Part shown: piece after piece, positions 7,026-12,743 of the stretch
How the letters are laid out: each line of letters starts with the position of its first letter
How positions within the stretch are numbered: position 1 is the stretch's first letter
Assembly (NCBI GenBank): GCA_036376595.1
Contig: DASVAA010000249.1
Location: forward strand, 1 to 13,733
Source: SMAG-U1939 sp036376595
Lineage (GTDB): Bacteria > Chloroflexota > Ktedonobacteria > Ktedonobacterales > JADMIN01
Direction: 5' to 3'
Length of the DNA stretch: 13,733 nucleotides
The notes under the pieces: generated by a model
Seen by the model: only the letters and a program-made list of their open reading frames with translations
Databases searched by the model: none
What the model was told of the DNA's origin: nothing
Program-made: the position numbers and the translations under genes

Positions 7026-7229
7026 GTGTCCACGTCGCGTGGGGTGCCGGATTACGATCAAGCGCTCAAGCGCTTGCTGCTGCGCGCCCACGATGCCTTC
7101 CTGGCGCTGATCGCGCCCGGCGTCACCTTCCGCAGCGAGTTTTCACCGGACCTGCCGGCGGCCGGGCGGACCTCGTCTGGGAGGTCGAGCGACCTGGAAA
7201 AAGAGCACGGCGGCCAGGTTACGCCATGA
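7026..7229 (+). pseudogene. Frameshifted, truncated Rpn-family (COG5464) gene fragment
   Basis: The fragment begins near a GTG at 7026 and reads DYDQALKRLLLRAHDAF and LALIAPGVTFRSEFSPDLPA. This closely parallels the start of the intact gene at 11652-12593 (RYDQLLKWMLTRAHDDF and LALVAPDLTWRGERSPEVPA). At about 7167 seven bases present in the intact copy are missing. After that the homologous residues (DLVWEVERPG) continue in another frame, and the original frame soon stops at 7229. The shifted frame would run to a stop at 7268-7270. A 23-base identity with the intact gene (7169-7191 versus 11832-11854) confirms the common origin. Homology ends about 60 residues in, so three quarters of the gene is lost. 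It is a decayed paralogue, not an active gene. Confidence 0.75.
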
Positions 7230-7340
7230 CACCCGACCGCCGTGAGGGAGGAGAGGAGGAGACTAGGTAGTGCTCGCTCTACATCTCAGGATACATCGCA
7301 CTATTACCTACCGCAATCAGGTGAACGCCGTATAGTCTTG

Positions 7341-7356
7341 TCAGGTGATCACCTGA
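7341..7356. promoter_or_regulatory. Perfect 16-bp palindrome with an upstream half-site
   Basis: TCAGGTGATCACCTGA is perfectly symmetrical. The same half (TCAGGTGA) also occurs at 7317-7324, 24 bases upstream start to start, and a TATAGT lies between them (7331-7336). It looks like a dimer-binding site. The flanking genes converge here, so it regulates nothing obvious; it may be an operator left by a lost gene. Confidence 0.4.
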
Positions 7357-7402
7357 TGCTGCATCCTGGCGCGGCGGACAAGAGCACAATGTCCGGTTCA
7401 GC

Positions 7403-8170
7403 TCAGTTGTCGAGGTTGCTCTCCGGCGCCCCGTGTGTCCCGTGCGCGCCGTGCGCGCCGGTCGCCTCCAGCGCCTCGATCACACGCAGAATGTCGGCCA
7501 GCGTCTCGGTAAAGAGATGCGGCAGCCAGTCTTCGGGGTGTGGCTCCTCGCCATCCTCGTCGTCTTCGTCGTCGCGCTCGTCGCGCTTGCGCAGCCGCCC
7601 AAACGACGTGTGCCCCGGCCGCCGATCGGCGCTCGGCCGGAAGCCGCTGATGCCTTCGGGGTCCCACAGCGGCAGCTCGACGCGCTGCTGTAGCGTCAGC
7701 CCCTCGACCTGGATCGCCCCATTGTCGCCGAAGGTCAGCGCGATATTGGGGCGCGTCTCCACGGCGCGGCTGCTGTGCTCGGACGCGCGCAGCTTGAGCG
7801 TGCGCGCCAGCGTTTGCAGGTCGGTCTGCGAGTAGTGCAGGCCGGTCAGCGGCAGCGTATAGGTGAGGTCGAGCGCCAGCGGCGGCACATCCTCGGTGTG
7901 CAGATGGGGGCAGTTTTCCTCCGGCTCGTGGAAGAAATCGCAGATACCCTCGGCGCCGTCGATCGAGAGCACGGTGTCGAGCGGACCCCACGCCACCGAG
8001 ACGGTGCAGGTCGCGCGGTGCTCGGCCTCTTCGCAGGGGCCGGGATGCAGCGTGCAGGAGAACTCGCGTTCGAGCGTCTGGCTGTTGAGCCAGTACTCAG
8101 GATGCACCGAGAGATCGGTGGCCTCGGCCGCCTCGAGAAACATCTCGGTCACGTCTTCGTACGTTACCAT
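7403..8170 (-). CDS. Hypothetical protein with Cys/His-rich N-terminal half and acidic segment
   Basis: I do not recognise this 255-residue protein. It opens with MVTYEDVTEMFLEAAEATDL. Five Cys and several His then cluster in residues 39-91: Cys39-x2-His42-x3-Cys46, Cys55, Cys77-x3-His81 and Cys87-x-His89-x-His91. This could bind a metal, although no standard zinc or cluster motif fits exactly. The middle is beta-rich in appearance. Near the C-terminus is a very charged stretch (RKRDERDDEDDEDGEEP), then a predicted helix and a GAHGAHGTHG tail. No signal peptide or membrane helix is visible, so it is probably cytoplasmic. The ATG at 8170 follows AAAGG about 9 bases upstream, and longer frames upstream have no sensible start. 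A near-consensus promoter sits about 100 bases ahead. Codon bias and the coding-like protein make a real gene likely. Confidence 0.75.
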   Translation of the reverse strand: MVTYEDVTEMFLEAAEATDLSVHPEYWLNSQTLEREFSCTLHPGPCEEAEHRATCTVSVAWGPLDTVLSIDGAEGICDFFHEPEENCPHLHTEDVPPLALDLTYTLPLTGLHYSQTDLQTLARTLKLRASEHSSRAVETRPNIALTFGDNGAIQVEGLTLQQRVELPLWDPEGISGFRPSADRRPGHTSFGRLRKRDERDDEDDEDGEEPHPEDWLPHLFTETLADILRVIEALEATGAHGAHGTHGAPESNLDN

Positions 8171-8251
8171 ACGTCGCTGCCTTTCACCATGCGCCCCATG
8201 CTGTGCGCCCCTCGCACGCGCTCTAGCGCGCCGCGCGAGGGCAAGCTCCAC

Positions 8252-8275
8252 CGCATGATACAACGCATCATACAA
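8252..8275. repeat. Tandem 12-bp repeat over the hypothetical gene's promoter
   Basis: CGCATGATACAA is followed directly by CGCATCATACAA (11 of 12 identical). The second unit covers the -10 hexamer of the minus-strand promoter and the first covers the expected transcription start. ATGAT and ATCAT within the units also form an inverted pair. It may be a regulator-binding site. Confidence 0.5.
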
Positions 8276-8295
8276 AGCGCCCCAGTCAGTGTCAA
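8267..8295 (-). promoter_or_regulatory. Near-consensus promoter of the Cys/His-rich hypothetical gene
   Basis: On the minus strand, TTGACA (8290-8295) and TATGAT (8267-8272) are separated by exactly 17 bases. The -35 is perfect and the -10 matches five of six bases. The predicted leader to the ATG at 8170 is about 90 nt. Confidence 0.65.
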
Positions 8296-8410
8296 TTGAA
8301 CGCCGCCCGCACGCTGGTACGCACTTCGACCCATGTCGGTCGCCACTGCCGCGCGGCTGCAACCCCGGCTGGAGAGCCTTACCGCCGCGCCACCGCCGGG
8401 CGCCTGTTCC

Positions 8411-8440
8411 TTGACCGCCGTTCGGCGCCGATGCTATACT
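8411..8440 (+). promoter_or_regulatory. Promoter of the Rrf2 regulator gene
   Basis: TTGACC (8411-8416) and TATACT (8435-8440) are separated by 18 bases. The IscR-like operator begins two bases after the -10, so a bound protein would block initiation. Confidence 0.6.
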
Positions 8441-8441
8441 T

Positions 8442-8466
8442 ATATCCGACTGGAATAGTCGGAATA
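8442..8466. promoter_or_regulatory. IscR type-1-like Rrf2 operator
   Basis: TCCGACT and AGTCGGA (8445-8451 and 8457-8463) flank a 5-base centre, with an ATA at each outer end. The known E. coli IscR type-1 site has the same architecture, with GACT and AGTC cores separated by RWWWY and purine/pyrimidine flanks. The site spans the transcription start of the Rrf2 gene, so autorepression by the cluster-loaded regulator is likely. The motif is read directly from the sequence; the regulatory role is inferred. Confidence 0.7.
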
Positions 8467-8546
8467 GGCGTGTGCGGAGTGAGCTTGCCTCCGCCGCGCG
8501 CCGCGGCGCGGTGATCCGTGCCAGCCAGCAGGCGAGGAGGCCGGCC

Positions 8547-9092
8547 ATGTTGCGAGTATCCACGCGGGGTGAGTACGGCGTGCGCCTCATGGTGGACCTG
8601 GCGCGGCACTACGGCGACCGCGCGCGCTCGCTGACCGAGATCAGCCAGGCTGAGGGACTGGAGCTGAAGGTCCAGTACCTGGAGCAGCTCGTCAAGTGCC
8701 TGCGCGAGGCGCACCTGGTCGAGTCCACACGCGGCGCGCATGGGGGCTATCGCCTGAGCCGGCCGCCGGATGAGATCACGATGGGCACCGTGCTGCGCGC
8801 GCTGGAGGGGCCGATCGCGCCGATGATCTGCGCCACCGAGGGCGAGATGGGCGTGATCTGCGACCGCCTCGACGGCTGCTCGACGAAGTACCTCTGGGCG
8901 CGCGTGCGCGATGCTATCACCGGCACGCTCGACAGCATCTCGCTGGGCGACCTGCTGGCGCAGTCCGAGGGAGCGCACGCTGCTTATCCCGGCGCGCGAC
9001 TGGTGACGATCACCCCGCCGCGCAATCGCACGCGCCGCGAGGCGCCGGCCCCAACTTCGCTGCCAATTCAGGTAACCGCTGAAGGCTCATAG
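8547..9092 (+). CDS. Rrf2-family Fe-S-sensing transcriptional regulator (IscR-like)
   Basis: A 181-residue Rrf2 protein. The N-terminus MLRVSTRGEYGVRLMVDLA leads into a winged helix, with RSLTEISQAEGLELKVQYLEQL as the recognition region and STRGAHGGYRLSRP as the wing. Residues 95-111 contain three cysteines (Cys95, Cys105, Cys111) spaced 9 and 5 residues apart, the region where IscR and relatives hold a [2Fe-2S] cluster; the spacing is not identical to E. coli IscR. Residues after about 140 form a disordered-looking tail. GAGGAGG lies about 6 bases ahead of the ATG at 8547; an upstream GTG frame is unlikely. It precedes sufC, and an IscR-like operator covers its promoter, so it probably senses Fe-S status and controls itself and perhaps the suf genes. 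Confidence 0.9.
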   Translation: MLRVSTRGEYGVRLMVDLARHYGDRARSLTEISQAEGLELKVQYLEQLVKCLREAHLVESTRGAHGGYRLSRPPDEITMGTVLRALEGPIAPMICATEGEMGVICDRLDGCSTKYLWARVRDAITGTLDSISLGDLLAQSEGAHAAYPGARLVTITPPRNRTRREAPAPTSLPIQVTAEGS

Positions 9093-9154
9093 CCAGCCCG
9101 CGCCGCATGGCGCACCATCTCGCGGCGTGTGCCGGGGGAGAGTATTCATAGAGC

Positions 9155-9172
9155 GGCGCCGGATGCGGCGCC
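9155..9172 (+). promoter_or_regulatory. Perfect hairpin in the sufC leader
   Basis: GGCGCCG and CGGCGCC form a 7-bp stem around the tetraloop GATG, 28 bases ahead of the sufC ATG and after the rrf2 stop. It could be an attenuator, a processing site or a partial terminator. There is no T-run. Confidence 0.35.
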
Positions 9173-9199
9173 AGCATCGGGAGGATGTAGCCCCACCTT

Positions 9200-10039
9200 A
9201 TGGAGACACAGAACGGCCCGCAGGAGCCGGCGCAGCTGGTGATCCGCGATCTGCACGCGACGGTCGAAGGCAAAGAGATTCTGCGTGGCGTCAATTTGAC
9301 CGTCAAACAGGGCGAGACCCACGCGCTGATGGGCCCCAATGGCTCGGGCAAGAGCACGCTCGCCAACGTCATCATGGGCCATCCCAAGTACGTGGTGACG
9401 CAGGGCGAGATCACCTTCAAGGACATCAACATCCTGGAGCTTTCGGCCGATAAGCGCGCTCGGCTGGGCCTTTTCCTCGCCTTCCAGTACCCTTCCGCGG
9501 TGCCGGGTGTCTCGGTGGGCAACTTCCTGCGGCGGGCGGTGGAGGCGCGGCGCGACGGCTACAATCCCAACGCGCCGGCCACTCCCTCGGGCCAGGCGCC
9601 CAAGCGCAAGGGCATGCCGCCGGCGGAATTCCGCAAGCTGCTCAACGACAAGATGCAGATCCTCAAGGTGGACAACGCCTTCGTCGGCCGCTATCTCAAC
9701 GAGGGCTTCTCGGGCGGCGAGAAGAAGCGCGCCGAGATTTTGCAGATGGCGATGCTCCAGCCCGAGATGGCGGTGCTCGACGAGACCGATTCGGGCCTCG
9801 ACATTGACGCGCTGCGCATCGTCTCGGAGGGCGTCAACGCGCTGCGCGGGCCGAGCCTGGGCGTGCTGATCATCACCCACTACCAGCGCATCCTCGATTA
9901 CATCACGCCCGACGTGGTGCATGTGATGTACCAGGGCCAGATCATCAAGACCGGCGGCGCCGAGTTCGCCAAAGAGCTTGAGCACATGGGCTACGAGGCC
10001 CTGATCAAGGACATCGAGAGGAGCGGCGCACCGGCATAG
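9200..10039 (+). CDS. sufC: Fe-S cluster assembly ATPase SufC
   Basis: A 279-residue ABC-type ATPase. Walker A is GPNGSGKST (45-53), the Q-loop is in LAFQYPSAVPGVS, the signature is FSGGEKKR (170-177), Walker B is MAVLDETDSGLD (190-201) and the switch histidine is about His227 in LIITHYQRIL. FSGGEKKRAEILQMA together with DETDSGLDIDALR is diagnostic of SufC rather than of transporter ATPases. SufC normally works as the ATPase of the SufBCD scaffold that assembles Fe-S clusters in the cytoplasm. The family is usually about 250-260 residues; a longer insert (GYNPNAPATPSGQAPKRKG) lies after the Q-loop. The start ATG has GGGAGG 15 bases upstream, which is rather far; a GTG at 9239 is a possible alternative. 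Upstream is the Rrf2 gene and downstream is sufS, but sufB and sufD do not follow. Confidence 0.95.
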   Translation: METQNGPQEPAQLVIRDLHATVEGKEILRGVNLTVKQGETHALMGPNGSGKSTLANVIMGHPKYVVTQGEITFKDINILELSADKRARLGLFLAFQYPSAVPGVSVGNFLRRAVEARRDGYNPNAPATPSGQAPKRKGMPPAEFRKLLNDKMQILKVDNAFVGRYLNEGFSGGEKKRAEILQMAMLQPEMAVLDETDSGLDIDALRIVSEGVNALRGPSLGVLIITHYQRILDYITPDVVHVMYQGQIIKTGGAEFAKELEHMGYEALIKDIERSGAPA

Positions 10040-10058
10040 GGGGTCCTCACCCCCCAAC

Positions 10059-10082
10059 CCCCTCTCCCTGCGGGGCGAGGGG
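10059..10082. repeat. C-rich/G-rich hairpin of a dispersed-repeat type, after sufC
   Basis: CCCCTC and GAGGGG, with inner CCC and GGG, pair around TGCG, 20 bases after the sufC stop. The preceding CCTCACCCCCCAACCCC phrase is of a kind that recurs between genes in many GC-rich bacterial genomes. I infer a dispersed intergenic repeat that may also end transcription; copy number cannot be seen in this window. Confidence 0.45.
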
Positions 10083-10108
10083 AAGGCGAAGGGGAGCGTG
10101 GAGGACGG

Positions 10109-10132
10109 GGCGAGGTCCATTTGGACCTCGCC
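10109..10132. repeat. Perfect 10-bp-stem hairpin in the sufC-sufS gap
   Basis: GGCGAGGTCC and GGACCTCGCC pair perfectly around ATTT. It may be a second dispersed repeat or an intergenic terminator without a T-run. It lies in the 220-base gap between sufC and sufS, whose remaining sequence (for example GTAGGGGCGTCC and GTAGGCGCCC) also looks repeat-like. Confidence 0.45.
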
Positions 10133-10259
10133 TCGGCCTACCACAATTCACCGCGGCGCGGGGAATCGAACCGTAGGGGCGTCCGGTAGGCGCCCGATAG
10201 ACACCCAACCGGCGGCAGGGGCGAGAAGCAACGCAATGCGACGCAAAGGAGCGACGGGC

Positions 10260-11567
10260 ATGGCGGACGCGACGGAGACGACCACGACGGCGACCCCGGC
10301 GATCCCGGCGACGGCTGCGTCCTCATCGGCGGGAGTGGCGATCCCCACGCTCGCCCCGCGCGACGACTTCCCGATTCTCTCGCGCACGGTGCGGGATGGT
10401 CGGCCGCTGATCTATCTTGACAGCGCAGCCTCGGCGCAGAAGCCGCGCCAGGTGCTCGACGCGATGGACCGCTTCGCGCGCACCTCGTACGCCAACATCC
10501 ACCGCGGCGTCCACACGCTCAGCGAAGAGGCCACCGCCGCCTACGAGGGGGCGCGCAAGAAGGTTGCGCGCTTCATCAACGCGCGCAGCGTGCGCGAGAT
10601 CATCTGGACGCGCAACACCACCGAGGGCATCAACCTCGTCGCGCGCACCTGGGCCGACGCCAATCTCAAGCCGGGTGACGTGGTGCTCTCCACGCTGCTG
10701 GAGCATCACAGCAACATCGTGCCGTGGCAGCTCGCCGCCGCGCGCACCGGCACCCGCGTCGAGTACGTGCCCGTCACCGACGAGGGCGAGCTGGATCTGA
10801 CCGCCTTCGACCGCCTGCTGGAGCAGCACCACCCCAAGCTCGTTGTCATGACGCAGATGTCCAACGTGCTGGGCACGCTGCCCCCCACGCGCGAGCTGAT
10901 CGCCAAAGCGCACGCGGCGGGCGCGCTCGTGCTGGTGGATGCCGCGCAGAGCGTGCCGCACCTGCCGGTGGACGTGCGCGCGCTGGACGCCGACTTCCTG
11001 GCCTTCAGCGGCCACAAGATGCTGGGGCCGTCGGGGATCGGCGTGCTGTGGGGCCGGCGCGAGTTGCTGGAGGCGATGCCGCCGTTCATGGGCGGCGGCG
11101 ACATGATCCGCGAGGTGACGCTTGCCGGCTCGACGTGGAACGACCTGCCCTGGAAGTTCGAGGCCGGCACGCCGGCGATTATCGAGGCGGTGGGGCTGGG
11201 GGCGGCGGTGGAGTATCTGAGCGCGCTCGGCATGGAGCGCGTGCGCGATCACGAGCACCAGCTCGCGACCTACGCGTTGGAGCGCCTCGCGGCGGTACCG
11301 GGGCTGCGCATCTATGGTCCGCCCGCGGAGCGCCGCGGCGGCGTCGTCTCGTTCACCCTCGGCGACATTCACGCCCACGACCTCGCCACGCTGCTCGATC
11401 GCGAGGGCATCGCCGTGCGCGCGGGGCACCACTGCGCGCAGCCGCTGATGGAGCGCTACGGCCTGCCGGCGACGGCGCGCGCCAGCTTCTACGTCTACAC
11501 CACCTCCGCCGAGATCGACGCGCTCGCCGATGCCCTCACCCGCGCCAAGGATGTCTTCGCCCTCTAG
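10260..11567 (+). CDS. sufS: SufS-type cysteine desulfurase (group II)
   Basis: A 435-residue pyridoxal-phosphate enzyme that takes sulfur from cysteine and passes it to Fe-S cluster assembly. The fold markers are LIYLDSAASAQKP, YANIHRGVHTLSEEAT, LLEHHSNIVPWQ (His149, His150), VDAAQSVPH, and FSGHKMLGPSGIGVLWG with the PLP-binding Lys253. RAGHHCAQPLM then carries the catalytic Cys392. The short lobe around the cysteine is that of group II (SufS/CsdA) enzymes. The first 35 residues (MADATETTTTATP onward) are an unusual Thr/Ala-rich extension. AAGGAG is about 9 bases ahead of the ATG at 10260. The usual sufB, sufD and sufU genes are not adjacent in this window, and the downstream gene is unrelated. 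Confidence 0.95.
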   Translation: MADATETTTTATPAIPATAASSSAGVAIPTLAPRDDFPILSRTVRDGRPLIYLDSAASAQKPRQVLDAMDRFARTSYANIHRGVHTLSEEATAAYEGARKKVARFINARSVREIIWTRNTTEGINLVARTWADANLKPGDVVLSTLLEHHSNIVPWQLAAARTGTRVEYVPVTDEGELDLTAFDRLLEQHHPKLVVMTQMSNVLGTLPPTRELIAKAHAAGALVLVDAAQSVPHLPVDVRALDADFLAFSGHKMLGPSGIGVLWGRRELLEAMPPFMGGGDMIREVTLAGSTWNDLPWKFEAGTPAIIEAVGLGAAVEYLSALGMERVRDHEHQLATYALERLAAVPGLRIYGPPAERRGGVVSFTLGDIHAHDLATLLDREGIAVRAGHHCAQPLMERYGLPATARASFYVYTTSAEIDALADALTRAKDVFAL

Positions 11568-11651
11568 CACATCGCTGCGCGCTCGGTGTACACTCCTGCG
11601 CGAAGCCGCATCGAGCGGCAGCGGCAGATCGCGACGATGGCAGAGGAGCGC

Positions 11652-12593
11652 ATGGATCCCACTGGATCAGCCGCGGGTGGATCGCCGGCGAGTCGTGCCC
11701 AATCACGCTATGACCAGCTTCTCAAGTGGATGTTGACGCGGGCGCACGACGACTTTCTGGCGCTGGTGGCTCCCGATCTCACGTGGCGCGGCGAGCGCTC
11801 GCCAGAGGTGCCGGCGGTCCCGCGCTACGCCGACCTCGTCTGGGAGGTCGAGCGGCCGGGGAGCGGGCAGGAGAGCGGGCCGGGGCTGCTGCATGTCGAG
11901 CTGCAGCTCAAAGTCGAGGCGGATATCGGCGAGCGGCTGGCCGAGTACGCGATCCGGTTGTGGCGTCGCGACCATCTGCCGGTGCGCTCGCTGGTCGTCT
12001 ACCTGCGCAAGTCTCCGTCCGTCCCCACGCCGCCATTTGTCATCCCAGGTTATGGCGGCGATCAGCAGCAGCCAGCGTCTTTGGAGTATCATTACGGTGT
12101 CGTGCGCCTGTGGGAGATCCCGCAGGAGCGCGTTTTGGAGATGCCGGAGTACGGACTATGGCCGCTCGCCAGCCTGATGGCTGGCACGTCAGTCGAATCA
12201 ACGGTGTCCATCGCCGAGCGCCTTGCCGCGCTGCCGGCGCCAGAGCGCGAGCGCAGCGACTTGATTGGTCTGCTCGCGAATCTCGCGGGAATCAACATTC
12301 CGCACGATATCCTACTTGCGGCATTCAGGAGCAAGCCAATGATCGATGATCTGCTGGAATATTCGAGCGTCGCCCAGGCATTCTTCGAGGAAGGCGAGCG
12401 AGAGGGCAAGCGAGAGGGTGAGCGGCAGATGGCGCGCCGGATGGCGCTGCTTGCCCTCGAGGGGCGCTTCGGGCCGCTGAGTGACGAGCTGCGCGCGGCG
12501 ATCGATGCCGCCGACGAGGCGGCACTGCAGGAGATCGTCGCGCACATCGCCACCGAGTCGCTCGATCAGGTCCGCGCGCGCCTGGGCCTGTGA
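11652..12593 (+). CDS. Rpn-family (COG5464) nuclease-like / putative transposase protein
   Basis: A 313-residue protein of the PD-(D/E)XK-related Rpn group. RYDQLLKWMLTRAHDDFLA opens it. YADLVWEVER (Asp61) and LLHVELQLKVEAD (Glu83, Gln85) form the nuclease-like D...ExQ core, followed by RLAEYAIRLWRRDHLPV and a helical second half. The charged EEGEREGKREGERQ linker leads to a C-terminal helical motif (ALEGRFGPLSDELRAAID) common in this family. Rpn proteins in E. coli promote RecA-independent recombination and have DNase activity; members of this Chloroflexota/cyanobacteria-type subgroup are uncharacterised. AGAGG lies about 5 bases ahead of the ATG at 11652; an ATG at 11637 is an alternative start. 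A broken paralogue lies about 4.6 kb upstream. No inverted repeats that would mark a transposon are visible. Confidence 0.78.
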   Translation: MDPTGSAAGGSPASRAQSRYDQLLKWMLTRAHDDFLALVAPDLTWRGERSPEVPAVPRYADLVWEVERPGSGQESGPGLLHVELQLKVEADIGERLAEYAIRLWRRDHLPVRSLVVYLRKSPSVPTPPFVIPGYGGDQQQPASLEYHYGVVRLWEIPQERVLEMPEYGLWPLASLMAGTSVESTVSIAERLAALPAPERERSDLIGLLANLAGINIPHDILLAAFRSKPMIDDLLEYSSVAQAFFEEGEREGKREGERQMARRMALLALEGRFGPLSDELRAAIDAADEAALQEIVAHIATESLDQVRARLGL

Positions 12594-12743
12594 GGGCTCC
12601 CGGCAGAGAGCCGTCCGCGAGCGAAGGAGGCGCAGATTTCTCGCCCCCACCGCTCGAATTGGACGGCTAGAATGTGCTCCGACAGTAGAATGCCGCGCCC
12701 ACACCGAGCGGGGGGCGTTTAGCGCGAGTGGGATCGGTTCGCC

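Larger units (their letters stand above)
6899..7402. other. 504-bp stretch without an intact gene
   Basis: Between the DUF4190-like gene and the convergent 255-residue gene lie a terminator hairpin, a frameshifted Rpn-family fragment, an 8-bp inverted repeat (CACGGCGG at 7206-7213, CCGCCGTG at 7237-7244) and a relatively AT-rich segment from about 7270 containing a perfect palindrome. No other coding frame is credible. Confidence 0.6.
8171..8546. other. 376-bp divergent regulatory region
   Basis: This spacer separates the minus-strand hypothetical gene from the plus-strand Rrf2 gene. It contains one promoter for each direction, a tandem 12-mer repeat and an IscR-like operator, all listed separately. 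No credible open frame is present. Confidence 0.65.

Noticed and set aside
7206..7244. Inverted repeat CACGGCGG/CCGCCGTG as a transposon end or terminator
   Set aside because: The loop is 23 bases, no T-run follows, and no matching copy or target duplication was seen near either Rpn-family gene.
7430..7465. Short GC repeats (CCGTGTGTCCCGTGCGCGCCGTGCG) as a possible repeat array
   Set aside because: They are codon-level repeats encoding the GAHGAHGTHG tail of the hypothetical protein. No CRISPR-like repeat/spacer regularity exists anywhere in the window.
9146..10144. Long open frame on the minus strand opposite sufC
   Set aside because: Same reason: it is antisense to a clear SufC gene, and the translated protein shows no recognisable motif.
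10150..10180. T-arm-like GTTCGATTCCCC on the minus strand in the sufC-sufS gap
   Set aside because: The stem flanking the loop does not pair over five bases, and no acceptor, D or anticodon arms can be built, so it is not a tRNA.
10323..11570. Long open frame on the minus strand opposite sufS
   Set aside because: It lies fully opposite a well-supported enzyme gene, has an Arg/His/Gly-rich composition without domains, and is explained by high GC content.
12594..12743. TTGGAC and two TAGAAT hexamers as a promoter of the last plus-strand gene
   Set aside because: The spacings are 3 and 21 bases, neither compatible with a normal sigma70-type promoter.
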